Source: Massilia sp. IC2-477 (GTDB lineage Bacteria; Pseudomonadota; Gammaproteobacteria; Burkholderiales; Burkholderiaceae_D). Taken from it: 64,000 bases of DNA. The notes beneath the pieces were generated by a model, which worked only from the letters and a program-made list of their open reading frames with translations, was not told the DNA's origin and made no database searches. Both the position numbers and the translations under genes were made by a program. Position 1 is the stretch's first letter. Every line of letters begins with the position of its first letter. This document shows positions 44,745 through 53,389 of the stretch, in pieces. Location: positions 186,001-250,000 of the forward strand of contig NZ_JAJFEQ010000003.1 in the NCBI RefSeq assembly GCF_020707265.1. Reading direction: 5' to 3'.

Positions 44745-46067
44745 TCAAGCAACCATGCTGGTGAGCTCGCCCAGCGGTACGGCATTCGCCAGCGCCCCGT
44801 AGCCGGCATCGTTCGGATGCAGCCAGTCGCGGCTGTTGTAGTCGGGGCGGATACGCGCCGGCGAGCTGGGGTCGCGCAGCACCCCGTCCCAGTCGATCAG
44901 CGCATCGAACTCGTTCGCCGAGCGCAGCCAGCTGTTGACCTGCTGGCGTACTGCCTCGCGCGCCGCCGTGTAGTACACGAAGCCCGCCATCGGTGGCAGG
45001 GTCGCGCCTAGGATGGCGATGCCGCGCGCATGGGCCCGTGCGATCAGCTGGCGGTAGCCGGCGACCAGGTCGTCGCGCATCTCACCCAGCGCCGTGCCGG
45101 ATGCATACACGATGTCGTTGATGCCGATCGCCACGATCACAGCGCGGATTCCCGGTGTCGCCAGCACGTCGCGGTCGAAGCGTTCCAGCACGTCGCGTCC
45201 CGCCAGCAGGGCGTTCGGGTCGTCCAGCAGCAGGCGGTTACCGGCAATGCCGCGGTTGACGACGCCGATCCGTCCCGCCGTCCCCAGTTCCGACTGCAGC
45301 CTGCGCGCCAGGTAGTCCGGCCAGCGCCGGTTCTGGTTCGCCGTGCTGCCCTGGCCATCCGTGATCGAATCGCCGATGGCGACCACGCAGGGTGCGCCGC
45401 CGTCGACGTCCACTTCGGACAGGAAAGGCCAGGACGCGAAGCTGCGCGAGATGGTGAAGGTGCTGCTCGCAGCGAAATTGCCGGAAGTAGAGACGTAGTT
45501 GGTTTGCCAGGCGTCGCGGTGGATGGTGGTGCCCAACGCGGTGCCGGGGAAGTACAGGCTGATCGCCAGGTCGGCGAAGGGCGCGACCTGGAAATACACG
45601 GGGTCGGAGAGAAGCGGTGAGCCAGGCTGGATGGTGACCGAGGTCCGTCCGCCGAAGGTCAGTGGATGGTTGGAACCGGCCACCACCGCCTGGGCGCTGG
45701 CGCGCAGGCCGACCTGGGCGGCGCCGATCGTCAGGGGCGCGTTGCCCATCTCGTTGGTCAGGCGCACCCGGATCCTGTTGCCGCCAATGCTGGCACGCAC
45801 GATCATGCGGACCGTTTGCCCGCTGAAACTCGTCGTGCTGGCCGCGGGCGGCGGCCCGGCCGGCGCGCAGCCCCAGGTCGCCGACCAGCCCTCGCCGCGC
45901 CATGATTGCGCGAACGCGGAACGCGGCGCCAGCCCGAGGGCGCCCGCGAGCGCCGGGACACCGAGCAGGAAACGCCTTCGGCCGCGGTCCGTGCTTGCAG
46001 CGCGGTACGGGATAGTGTGGGAGTTGGAAAGAGAGGGAAACGACGCACGGAAAGCCGGGATGGGCAT
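44745..46067 (-). CDS. SGNH/GDSL-family hydrolase, exported (Tat-like signal)
   Basis: A 440-residue secreted esterase-type protein. The N terminus holds GRRRFLLGVPALAGALGLAPRSAFA, consistent with twin-arginine-like export and cleavage after AFA near residue 53. An N-terminal beta domain (about 60-220) is followed by the SGNH core: GDSITDG (nucleophile Ser), G of NRGIAGNRLL, GINDIV and DWLHPND (Asp/His pair). The layout resembles carbohydrate or polysaccharide esterases. The exact start is uncertain: the first 27 residues may be extra. The substrate is unknown. Confidence 0.88.
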   Translation of the reverse strand: MPIPAFRASFPSLSNSHTIPYRAASTDRGRRRFLLGVPALAGALGLAPRSAFAQSWRGEGWSATWGCAPAGPPPAASTTSFSGQTVRMIVRASIGGNRIRVRLTNEMGNAPLTIGAAQVGLRASAQAVVAGSNHPLTFGGRTSVTIQPGSPLLSDPVYFQVAPFADLAISLYFPGTALGTTIHRDAWQTNYVSTSGNFAASSTFTISRSFASWPFLSEVDVDGGAPCVVAIGDSITDGQGSTANQNRRWPDYLARRLQSELGTAGRIGVVNRGIAGNRLLLDDPNALLAGRDVLERFDRDVLATPGIRAVIVAIGINDIVYASGTALGEMRDDLVAGYRQLIARAHARGIAILGATLPPMAGFVYYTAAREAVRQQVNSWLRSANEFDALIDWDGVLRDPSSPARIRPDYNSRDWLHPNDAGYGALANAVPLGELTSMVA

Positions 46068-46312
46068 GGCATGCTCCTGTCGATGAGGTGCAGCCGCGGC
46101 GCGGCCGCATCGTCAACATAGACCAGTAGCACAGCACATCCAATCGTGCGCGGCACATCTTTTGCGCTGGCTCGTGCTTGCTCAGCGAACTATCTGAACA
46201 GTGGAAACTTACTAGAAATGCGAGGGTTCACCTGGGCATGAAATTTCGCATTTCGCCCGTCAATCCAGGCACGATGCCGTGCTCACAATCGCCGAGCCGA
46301 GCCGGAAAGCTT

Positions 46313-47161
46313 TCAGCGCAGGATCGTCAGCAAGCCATCGAGTCCGGAGAAATTCAGTGCCACCGAAGCCTGCGCGCGCACCACCGGCTTGGCGCGGAAG
46401 GCCACCGACAGGCCGGCAATGCCCATCATCCTGAGATCGTTGGCGCCGTCGCCCATCACGATCGCCTGGCGCGGATCGATGCCGAGTTGCGCGCACACAC
46501 GCTGGACGGTGCGCATCTTTTCTTCCGCGTCGACAATGCCGCCCAGCACGCGGCCAGTCAGCTTGCCGTCCGCCACTTCCAGCGTGTTGGCGTGGGTGAA
46601 GTCGAGCGACAGGCGCTCCTTGAGACGGTCGGTGAAGAAGGTGAAGCCGCCCGACACCAGGAGGGTTTTCAGGCCGGCCGCCTGCACCGCCTGCAGCATC
46701 GCTTCGCCGCCCATCGAGATGCGCAGGCGCTCCTCATAGACGCGCTGCAGCGCAGTGGCGTCGAGGCCTTCGAGCAGCGCGACGCGGCGCGTCAGGCTGG
46801 CCGCGAAATCGAGTTCGCCGCGCATGGCGGCTTCCGTGATCTCGGCCACCTGGGGCTTCAGGCCCTGCATGTCCGCGATCTCGTCGATGCACTCGATGGT
46901 GATCAGGGTCGAGTCCATGTCCATTGCGACCAGCCTGAAGTCGTCAAGGGAACGCCCGGCCTCGATGAAGCAGGCGTCGACCTGCGCCTCGTAGGCGGCC
47001 GCGTCGATACGCTCTTTCAGCTCCGTCGTGAACGGCACGTCCTCGCAGCGCAGCGCATGTTCGCCGAGGCACACCACGCGTGCGGCTCCGGCCAGCGCGG
47101 CCAGTTGGTCGAGCGATTCTTGCGAGGCCTGCGGCCCCTGCAGCACCAGGTTCATGGACAT
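46313..47161 (-). CDS. serB: Phosphoserine phosphatase SerB
   Basis: A 282-residue HAD enzyme of the last step of serine synthesis. DMDSTLITIE (nucleophile and acid Asp), the VSGGFTFFT segment, the K in DAEEKM-type region and GDGANDLRMM (metal Asp) are the four HAD motifs. An N-terminal ACT-like regulatory part (about residues 1-75) is present as in other long SerB proteins. It starts three bases after the mfd stop and is probably cotranscribed with it. A second in-frame ATG (47155) is equally usable. Confidence 0.93.
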   Translation of the reverse strand: MSMNLVLQGPQASQESLDQLAALAGAARVVCLGEHALRCEDVPFTTELKERIDAAAYEAQVDACFIEAGRSLDDFRLVAMDMDSTLITIECIDEIADMQGLKPQVAEITEAAMRGELDFAASLTRRVALLEGLDATALQRVYEERLRISMGGEAMLQAVQAAGLKTLLVSGGFTFFTDRLKERLSLDFTHANTLEVADGKLTGRVLGGIVDAEEKMRTVQRVCAQLGIDPRQAIVMGDGANDLRMMGIAGLSVAFRAKPVVRAQASVALNFSGLDGLLTILR

Positions 47162-47164
47162 AAG

Positions 47165-50100
47165 TTAGGCGAGTAGCTGTTTGATGGTCTGTTTTACCTG
47201 CGTCACGCGGGCCGCCAGGTCCGGCATGCTGGCCGTGATGCGCAGCTTGTCCTGGCCGGCCAGCTTGATGTGGCGGTTCTTCTGGATCAGCGTGATGATC
47301 TTGATCGGGTCGATCGGCGGCTTTTCCATGAACTGCAGGTTGGCCGCTTCGCCGTGGGCGTCGATCTTGACGATGCCGACCGACTTCGCGGCGATGCGCA
47401 GGCGGTGGGTCTCGATCAAGGCCTTGACCTGGTCCGGCATCTTGCCGAAGCGATCGATCAGCTCTTCCTGCATGCCGTCGATCTTGTCCTGGGTCTCGCA
47501 GTTGGCCAGGCGCTTGTAGATCGACAGGCGTTCGTGGACGTCGCCGCAGTAGTCCGACGGCAGCAGGGCCGGCACGTGCAGGTTGATCTCAGTGGTCGAG
47601 GACAGCGGCGCCGCCAGGTCCGGCTCCTTGCCGGCCTTCAGCGACTTCACGGCTTCGTTGAGCATGTCCGAATACAGCTGGAAGCCGACTTCCAGCATCT
47701 CGCCCGACTGGTTCTCGCCCAGTACTTCGCCGGCGCCGCGGATCTCCAGGTCGTGCATGGCCAGGTAGAAGCCGCTGCCCAGTTCTTCCATCGCCTGGAT
47801 CGCGTCCAGGCGGCGCTGCGCCTGCTTGGTGAGGCCGGAAACATCGCTGACCAGGAGGTAGGCATAGGCCTGGTGGTGCGAGCGTCCCACGCGCCCGCGC
47901 AGCTGGTGCAGCTGGGCCAGGCCGAAGCGGTCGGCGCGGTGCATGATGATGGTGTTCGCGGTCGGCACGTCGATGCCGGTCTCGATGATGGTGGTGCACA
48001 GCAGGATGTTGAAGCGCTGTGAGACGAAGTCGCGCATCACCTTTTCCAGGTCGCGCTCGTGCATCTGGCCGTGGGCCACGCCGATGCGCGCTTCCGGCAG
48101 GAGCTCCTGCAGCATGGCGCGCCGGTTCTCGATGGTCTCGACCTCGTTGTGCAGGAAGTAGATCTGGCCGCCGCGTTTCAGTTCGCGCAGGCAGGCTTCG
48201 CGGATGACGGAGCCGTCCTCGCTGCGCACGAAGGTCTTGATCGCCAGTCGCTTCTGCGGCGCAGTGGCGATGATCGAGAAGTCGCGCAGGCCTTCCAGCG
48301 CCATGCCCAGGGTGCGCGGGATCGGCGTCGCAGTCAGCGTCAGGACGTCGACCTCGGCGCGCAGGGCTTTCAGCGCCTCTTTCTGGCGCACGCCGAAGCG
48401 GTGTTCCTCGTCGATGATGACCAGGCCCAGGCGGGTGAACTTCACGTCCGGCGACAGCAGTTTATGGGTGCCGATCACGATGTCGAGGGTGCCGTCGGCC
48501 ATGCCCTTGATCGCATTGTTGATCTCCTTGCCGGTGCGGAAGCGCGACAGCTCGGCGATTTTCACCGGCCAGTCGGCGAAGCGGTCGGCAAAGGTCTGCG
48601 CATGCTGCTCGGCCAGCAGGGTGGTCGGCGCCAGGATCGCGACCTGCTTGCCACCCATGACGGCGATGAAAGCCGCGCGCAAGGCCACCTCGGTCTTGCC
48701 GAAGCCGACGTCGCCGCACACCAGGCGGTCCATCGGGCGGCCCGAGGTCATGTCCTTGATCACGTTGTGGATCGCCTCGGCCTGGTCCGGCGTCTCATCG
48801 AAGCCGAAGCTTCCGGCGAAGTTCTCGTAGTCGATGGCGGAATACTCGAAGGCGTGGCCCTGGCGCGCGGCGCGGCGCGCGTACAGGTTGAGCAGTTCCG
48901 CGGCGGTGTCGCGCACCTGTTCGGCGGCTTTTCGCTTCGCCTTGTCCCACTGGCCGGAGCCGAGGGTGTGCAGCGGCGCGTCCTCGGGCGAGGTGCCGGA
49001 GTAGCGCGAGATCACGTGCAGCTGCGAGACCGGCACGTACAGCTTGGTCTCTTTCGCGTATTCCAGGTGCAGGAACTCGGTCTCGCCTTCGCCGAGATCC
49101 ATGCTCATCAGGCCCATGTAGCGGCCGATGCCATGGTTGATGTGCACCACCGGGTCGCCCACCTTCAGCTCCGACAGGTCGCGCACCATCGACTCGACCT
49201 GGCTGGTCGCTTCCTGCTTTTTCTTGCCGGCGCGACGGCCCGAACCGGCATACAGCTCGGTCTCGGTGATGAAGACCAGGCGGCCGGCATGGTCCTCGGT
49301 CAGCTCGAAACCGGCCTGCAGGGGCGCCACGCCAAGCGCCAGTTTAGCGTCGGTGCTGCGGAAGCCCTCGAAGCCTTCAACGGGGGCCAGCTCGAGCTGG
49401 TATTCGTGGAAGTACTGCTGCAGGGTCTCGCGGCGGCCGGCCGAATCGGCGACGATCATCACGCGCGCATCCTGGCGCAGCAAATACGCACGCAGGTTGG
49501 TCAGTGGGTCGTCCAGGCGCCGGTTGACCGCGATGTCCGGGATCGGCGCCGACAGCTCGGAGGCAGGTGCGGACGGGTCCCTGGCGATGGTCCAGCGGCC
49601 GTGCGGCTTGGCGCAGGTGAAGAACTGTTCGGCGCCCAGGAACAGCTCGCGCGGCTCCAGGATCGGGCGTTCGCGGTCGCTCTTCAGGAACTTGTAGCGC
49701 GACTCGGTATCGAGCCAGAAGCGCTGGATTGCGGCTTCGATGTCGCCGACCAGCGCCAGGGTCGCATCCTGCGGCAGGTAGTCGAACAGGGTCGCCGTCT
49801 CTTCGAAAAAGAGCGGCAGGTAGTACTCGATGCCGGCCGAGGCGATGCCGTTGCCGATGTCGCGGTAGATCGGCGAGCGCGAAGGATCGCCCTCGAAGCG
49901 CTCGCGCCAGCGGCCGCGGAAGGCGGTGCGGGCCGCTTCGTCCATCGGGAACTCGCGGCCCGGCAGCAGGCGCACTTCCTTCACCGGATAGAGCGAGCGC
50001 TGGGTGTCGGCGTCGAAGGTGCGGATGGTCTCGATCTCGTCGCCGAACAGATCGAGACGATAGGGCAGGGCGGAACCCATCGGGAACAGGTCGATCAGGC

Positions 50101-50611
50101 CGCCGCGCACCGAGTATTCGCCGGGCGACATCACCTGCGACACGTGGGTGTAGCCGGCCAGCGTCAACTGCGCCTTGAGCCTGGCCTCGTCCAGGCGTTC
50201 GCCTTGCCGGAAGAAGAAGGTGTAGGCTGCAAGGAAGGATGGCGGGGCCAGCCGCACCAGTGCGGTGGTGGCCGGCACCACCAGCACGTCGCACTGGCCG
50301 TTGCGGATTTCGTGCAGCGTGGCGAGGCGCTCCGAGACCAGGTCCTGGTGCGGCGAAAACGCGTCGTAGGGCAGGGTTTCCCAGTCCGGCAGCAGGTGGC
50401 AGGAGAGCTTGCCGTCTGCAAACCAGGGAATCTCGTCGAGCAGGCGCTGGCCGTCGCTGGCATTGGCCACGATGACGGTCAGGATCTGGTCCTTGGCTTT
50501 CAGTGCCAGCGCGGCAAGGGCGAGCGCATAGGCATCGCTCGAACCGTGCAGGGTCGGCAGGGCAAAACGGGTTCCTGGCTTGGGAAGATTTTTCTTGAGA
50601 TCGAAGGGCAT
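47165..50611 (-). CDS. mfd: Transcription-repair coupling factor Mfd
   Basis: A 1,148-residue ATPase that displaces stalled RNA polymerase from DNA lesions and recruits UvrA. The UvrB-like N-terminal region (1-350), a RNA polymerase-interacting domain around HINHGIGRYMGL (about 490-560), the SF2 translocase with CGDVGFGKTEVALRAAF (Walker A), the DEEHRFG box and motif VI QLRGRVGRS, and the C-terminal TRCF domain are all present in order. Length matches E. coli Mfd (1,148). Confidence 0.96.
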   Translation of the reverse strand: MPFDLKKNLPKPGTRFALPTLHGSSDAYALALAALALKAKDQILTVIVANASDGQRLLDEIPWFADGKLSCHLLPDWETLPYDAFSPHQDLVSERLATLHEIRNGQCDVLVVPATTALVRLAPPSFLAAYTFFFRQGERLDEARLKAQLTLAGYTHVSQVMSPGEYSVRGGLIDLFPMGSALPYRLDLFGDEIETIRTFDADTQRSLYPVKEVRLLPGREFPMDEAARTAFRGRWRERFEGDPSRSPIYRDIGNGIASAGIEYYLPLFFEETATLFDYLPQDATLALVGDIEAAIQRFWLDTESRYKFLKSDRERPILEPRELFLGAEQFFTCAKPHGRWTIARDPSAPASELSAPIPDIAVNRRLDDPLTNLRAYLLRQDARVMIVADSAGRRETLQQYFHEYQLELAPVEGFEGFRSTDAKLALGVAPLQAGFELTEDHAGRLVFITETELYAGSGRRAGKKKQEATSQVESMVRDLSELKVGDPVVHINHGIGRYMGLMSMDLGEGETEFLHLEYAKETKLYVPVSQLHVISRYSGTSPEDAPLHTLGSGQWDKAKRKAAEQVRDTAAELLNLYARRAARQGHAFEYSAIDYENFAGSFGFDETPDQAEAIHNVIKDMTSGRPMDRLVCGDVGFGKTEVALRAAFIAVMGGKQVAILAPTTLLAEQHAQTFADRFADWPVKIAELSRFRTGKEINNAIKGMADGTLDIVIGTHKLLSPDVKFTRLGLVIIDEEHRFGVRQKEALKALRAEVDVLTLTATPIPRTLGMALEGLRDFSIIATAPQKRLAIKTFVRSEDGSVIREACLRELKRGGQIYFLHNEVETIENRRAMLQELLPEARIGVAHGQMHERDLEKVMRDFVSQRFNILLCTTIIETGIDVPTANTIIMHRADRFGLAQLHQLRGRVGRSHHQAYAYLLVSDVSGLTKQAQRRLDAIQAMEELGSGFYLAMHDLEIRGAGEVLGENQSGEMLEVGFQLYSDMLNEAVKSLKAGKEPDLAAPLSSTTEINLHVPALLPSDYCGDVHERLSIYKRLANCETQDKIDGMQEELIDRFGKMPDQVKALIETHRLRIAAKSVGIVKIDAHGEAANLQFMEKPPIDPIKIITLIQKNRHIKLAGQDKLRITASMPDLAARVTQVKQTIKQLLA

Positions 50612-50726
50612 TGAGCGCGCAGTGACGTTCGCAACAGTGGCTGACCATTATAGACGAATGGCAGTCCTGACGCCGGGCAGGAAGCCTGGCGGCGTGCAGT
50701 CCGCCGCTGGAAGAACGAGGTAAAGC

Positions 50727-51410
50727 ATGAGAGCAGCATTGAGGCATTTTTCCGATCCGGGAGCGGTGGCCCATTACCATGCAGGTCCGCCACGGCTGGT
50801 GCCCGGGTTCTGCGACCTGCAGCGGCTGGCGCAGGTGCTGCTGGCCGAGCGGGCGCCGGCGGACGCGCGGATCCTGGTGCTGGGCGCCGGCGGCGGGCTC
50901 GAACTGAAGGCCTTTGCCGACGCCCAGCCGGGATGGACCTTCGACGGCGTCGACCCATCGCACGAGATGCTGGAACTGGCGCTGGATACGGTGGGCGAGC
51001 ACGCTGGGCGCGTGCGGCTGCACGAGGGCTATGTCGACGTGGCGCCCGCCGGTCCCTTCGATGCGGCGACCTGCCTGATGACCATGCACTTCATGCCGCT
51101 GTGCGAACGCCGCCATGCCTTGCGGGTCCTGCGCCAGCGCTTGAAACGCGGCGCGCCCTTCGTGGTGGCGCACATGAGCTTTGCACAGGACGAGGACGAG
51201 CGCGCCCTGTGGCTGGCGCGCGACGAAGCCTACGCGGTGGCCTCCGGCGCGCCGCCCGAGGAAGCGCATCACCGGCGCGAGGTGATCGAGCGGGTGCTGC
51301 CGGTGCTGGCGCCGGAGCAGGAAGAGGCATTGTTGCGCGAAGAAGGCTTCAAGGATGTGAGCCTGTTCTACGCCGCCGGCGTATTCCGCGGATGGATCGG
51401 CTACGCGTAG
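50727..51410 (+). CDS. Class I SAM-dependent methyltransferase
   Basis: A 227-residue Rossmann-fold methyltransferase. Motif I is ILVLGAGGGLELKAFA and the acidic loop is FDGVDPSHEMLELA, with motif IV-like FDAATCLMTMHFMP. A methyl acceptor cannot be deduced. It is divergent from mfd (115-bp gap) and convergent with the HDOD gene (five-base gap). A good GAGG ribosome-binding site precedes the ATG. Confidence 0.85.
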   Translation: MRAALRHFSDPGAVAHYHAGPPRLVPGFCDLQRLAQVLLAERAPADARILVLGAGGGLELKAFADAQPGWTFDGVDPSHEMLELALDTVGEHAGRVRLHEGYVDVAPAGPFDAATCLMTMHFMPLCERRHALRVLRQRLKRGAPFVVAHMSFAQDEDERALWLARDEAYAVASGAPPEEAHHRREVIERVLPVLAPEQEEALLREEGFKDVSLFYAAGVFRGWIGYA

Positions 51411-51415
51411 ATCGC

Positions 51416-52384
51416 TTACTCCTCGGCCGACTGCAGCTTGTCGAAGATGCGCTGCTGCGCGCCCGGCAGCGCGGCCGCTGCTCCCTCGGCGCCCTCGACG
51501 CCGGCGTCGAACAGCACGCGCAGCATGGCCAGCCGGTCGCCTTCTTGCAGCGCCTGTGCGAGTGGCGTTGCGTCGTGTTGACCCGCCTGCAGGATCGCCT
51601 GGCCGACCGGCGGCGGCAGCTCCCACAGCGTGGCGATACGCGCCGACAGGGTGCGTGCGCTGTCCAGCAGCGCGTGGGCAAAGACGTCCGACTGCGGCAG
51701 CGCGGCGGGTCCAAGTACCTGGTCGGCCAGGCGGAAGGCCACGATCAGGCCGACGTTGCGGGTCAGCCCGGCGAGGTAGGCTTCGAAGGGATCGGCGCCC
51801 AGGGACGGCGCCGCCATGCTGGCCGCCAGCGCGCATTTCTCCGACTGGCTCCAGACCAGGGGCGCCGCCTGGCGCGCCAGGCGCCCGCTCTGGGCGCCGA
51901 TCACGGGACGGAAAGCCACGCGCGCCAGCAGCATGCGCAGGCCGTTCTGGCCCAGCAGCATCAGCGCGCCCTCGATATTGCCGATCTTCGTCCCGGCCCG
52001 GTAATACGGGCTGTTGACTTCGCGGATCACTTCAGCGACCAGGCTCACGTCCTGCCCGACCTGGCGCGCCAGCTCGGAAGCCGACATCCCCTCGTCGCGC
52101 AGGCTGCGCAGCAGCTGGGGAATCACGGCCGGCACGCGTGGCACCAGGCCGGCCGCGGCTTGCGGATCGCGCGCCAGCCGCGCCAGTTCATCGAGGATAG
52201 CGCCCTCGGGGGCTTCACCTGCATGCACGGTACCGCCCGCAAGCCAGCGATAAAACGCCAGGTCGAGCTCGAACAAGCGTGGTGAATCCGCCACGCCCGA
52301 GGGGGCGGAAACGTGCTGCGCGGAAGCCGCAGCGCCTTCCGGACGCGCCGGACCGCCGAACAGGCGTGCGAGCCAATTTTTCAT
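51416..52384 (-). CDS. HDOD-domain signalling protein
   Basis: A 322-residue protein. The HDOD domain (about residues 80-280) is recognised by VPAVIPQLLRSLRDEGMSASELARQVGQDVSL, AEVIREVNSPYYRAG and the GALMLLGQNGLRMLL segment. HDOD proteins lack catalytic HD residues and act as signalling adaptors, often with c-di-GMP enzymes or chemotaxis-type regulators. The first 75 residues are unassigned. It lies 1 kb from the PAS-GGDEF-EAL gene on the same strand, with two small lipoprotein genes between them. Confidence 0.85.
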   Translation of the reverse strand: MKNWLARLFGGPARPEGAAASAQHVSAPSGVADSPRLFELDLAFYRWLAGGTVHAGEAPEGAILDELARLARDPQAAAGLVPRVPAVIPQLLRSLRDEGMSASELARQVGQDVSLVAEVIREVNSPYYRAGTKIGNIEGALMLLGQNGLRMLLARVAFRPVIGAQSGRLARQAAPLVWSQSEKCALAASMAAPSLGADPFEAYLAGLTRNVGLIVAFRLADQVLGPAALPQSDVFAHALLDSARTLSARIATLWELPPPVGQAILQAGQHDATPLAQALQEGDRLAMLRVLFDAGVEGAEGAAAALPGAQQRIFDKLQSAEE

Positions 52385-52547
52385 GAAGGGAAGCCAAGGC
52401 CGGGGATGGGTCGATTCTAACCGACGCGCCTGTCATGCAGGCCGGCATGACAACAGCCCAGCGCGTTGGCCGGGCTGTGGGGCCGGGGATCCGGCCGGAG
52501 GACGCGGGTCGTCGCGATGGCTGTAGCGCCTGGCCCGCAAGGCTGGC

Positions 52548-52805
52548 TTAGCGACTGGTGCCGGAGCTCGACGAGTTGGTGACCGGCGGGGTCTGGGTAG
52601 CCGGGGTCGACGAGGTGCCGCTGTTGACGTCGTTGGTCGTGCCGGTGTTGGTGCCGCTCTGGCCCGAGGGGCTGGTGCCGGTGGCGCCCGTGCCCATCGA
52701 CGAGCCGGTGCTCGAGCCGGAGCCCGAATCGGTGCCCGTGGTGCTGCAGGCAGCCAGGGACAGGGCCATGATGCCGCCCAGCAGGGCAGTGTGGAACTTG
52801 TTCAT
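52548..52805 (-). CDS. Small Ser/Thr/Gly-rich lipoprotein
   Basis: An 85-residue predicted lipoprotein: signal MNKFHTALLGGIMALSLAAC with lipidated C20, then a fully low-complexity Ser/Gly/Thr/Asn tail. Its signal peptide is very like that of the next gene (52973-53251), so the two are tandem paralogues. GAGGAGAAT precedes the ATG. The function is unknown; it could be a disordered envelope-stress or surface component. Confidence 0.72.
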   Translation of the reverse strand: MNKFHTALLGGIMALSLAACSTTGTDSGSGSSTGSSMGTGATGTSPSGQSGTNTGTTNDVNSGTSSTPATQTPPVTNSSSSGTSR

Positions 52806-52931
52806 TCGAATTCTCCTCGGTGTGGATGGGTCAGACCATCATGCGAGGACGGCACGGCGCGTGAAATAGGAACAAAGCGTCACGCATTGTAGGATCGAGC
52901 GTACATACTGTGCGCAAGCTTTAATACAGAA

Positions 52932-52951
52932 CAGCCCGGCGAACCGGGCTG
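52932..52951 (-). terminator. UUCG-loop terminator of the 52973-53251 gene
   Basis: On the minus strand CAGCCCGG, loop TTCG, CCGGGCTG is followed by TTCTGTATTAA. It lies just after the stop codon at 52973. A UUCG tetraloop closed by a GC stem is a stable RNA hairpin. Confidence 0.65.
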
Positions 52952-52972
52952 GCAGAACGGGAACGCTCGAGC

Positions 52973-53251
52973 TCAGCGGCCAGGGTTGGTAGTGCTGGTG
53001 GCCGTGTTGTTGCTGGTGGTCGTGGTGTTCGAGTTGTTGGTGCCGGCCTGTCCTGCCGAGGACGGGACGCCGGTGCCGGTGGTGCTGTCGCGGGTTACGC
53101 CGTTGTTGGTGCCGCCCATGCCGGTGGCGGTGCTGGCGCCCGGGGTGGTCGAGCCCGAGGTGGTCGAGGTCGCGTCGGTGGCGGTCGAGCTGCAGGCTGC
53201 CAGCGACAGGGCCAGGACGCCGCCCAGCAGGGTGCTGTGGATCGCTTTCAT
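52973..53251 (-). CDS. Small Thr/Ser/Asn-rich lipoprotein, paralogue of 52548-52805
   Basis: A 92-residue predicted lipoprotein with signal MKAIHSTLLGGVLALSLAAC (C20 lipidated) and a Thr/Ser/Gly/Asn-rich disordered tail. The start at 53251 is fixed by GAGGAG upstream and by the match of the signal to the adjacent paralogue. It lies downstream of the PAS-GGDEF-EAL gene but has its own upstream gap of 138 bp, so it is probably separately transcribed. Confidence 0.74.
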   Translation of the reverse strand: MKAIHSTLLGGVLALSLAACSSTATDATSTTSGSTTPGASTATGMGGTNNGVTRDSTTGTGVPSSAGQAGTNNSNTTTTSNNTATSTTNPGR

Positions 53252-53389
53252 GTGTGTACTCCTCGTTTGGTTGGGTTCGCCAATCATGCGAGCAGCCCGC
53301 TGCACGTGAAATAGGAACAGGGCGTTCATCAATGTAGGATCGGGCGCACAAACCCGACAATACGTCGGCCGTGCGCCCGCCGGGCCGGC

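Noticed and set aside
46068..46312. Hairpin GAAATGCGA (46215-46223) with TCGCATTTC (46246-46254) in the gap before serB
   Set aside because: Nine-bp stem with a 22-base loop and no T-tract or RNA family features; probably chance.
48059..50614. Long plus-strand open frame opposite mfd (about 850 codons)
   Set aside because: Antisense shadow of mfd with no recognisable domain; mfd has all expected motifs in order.
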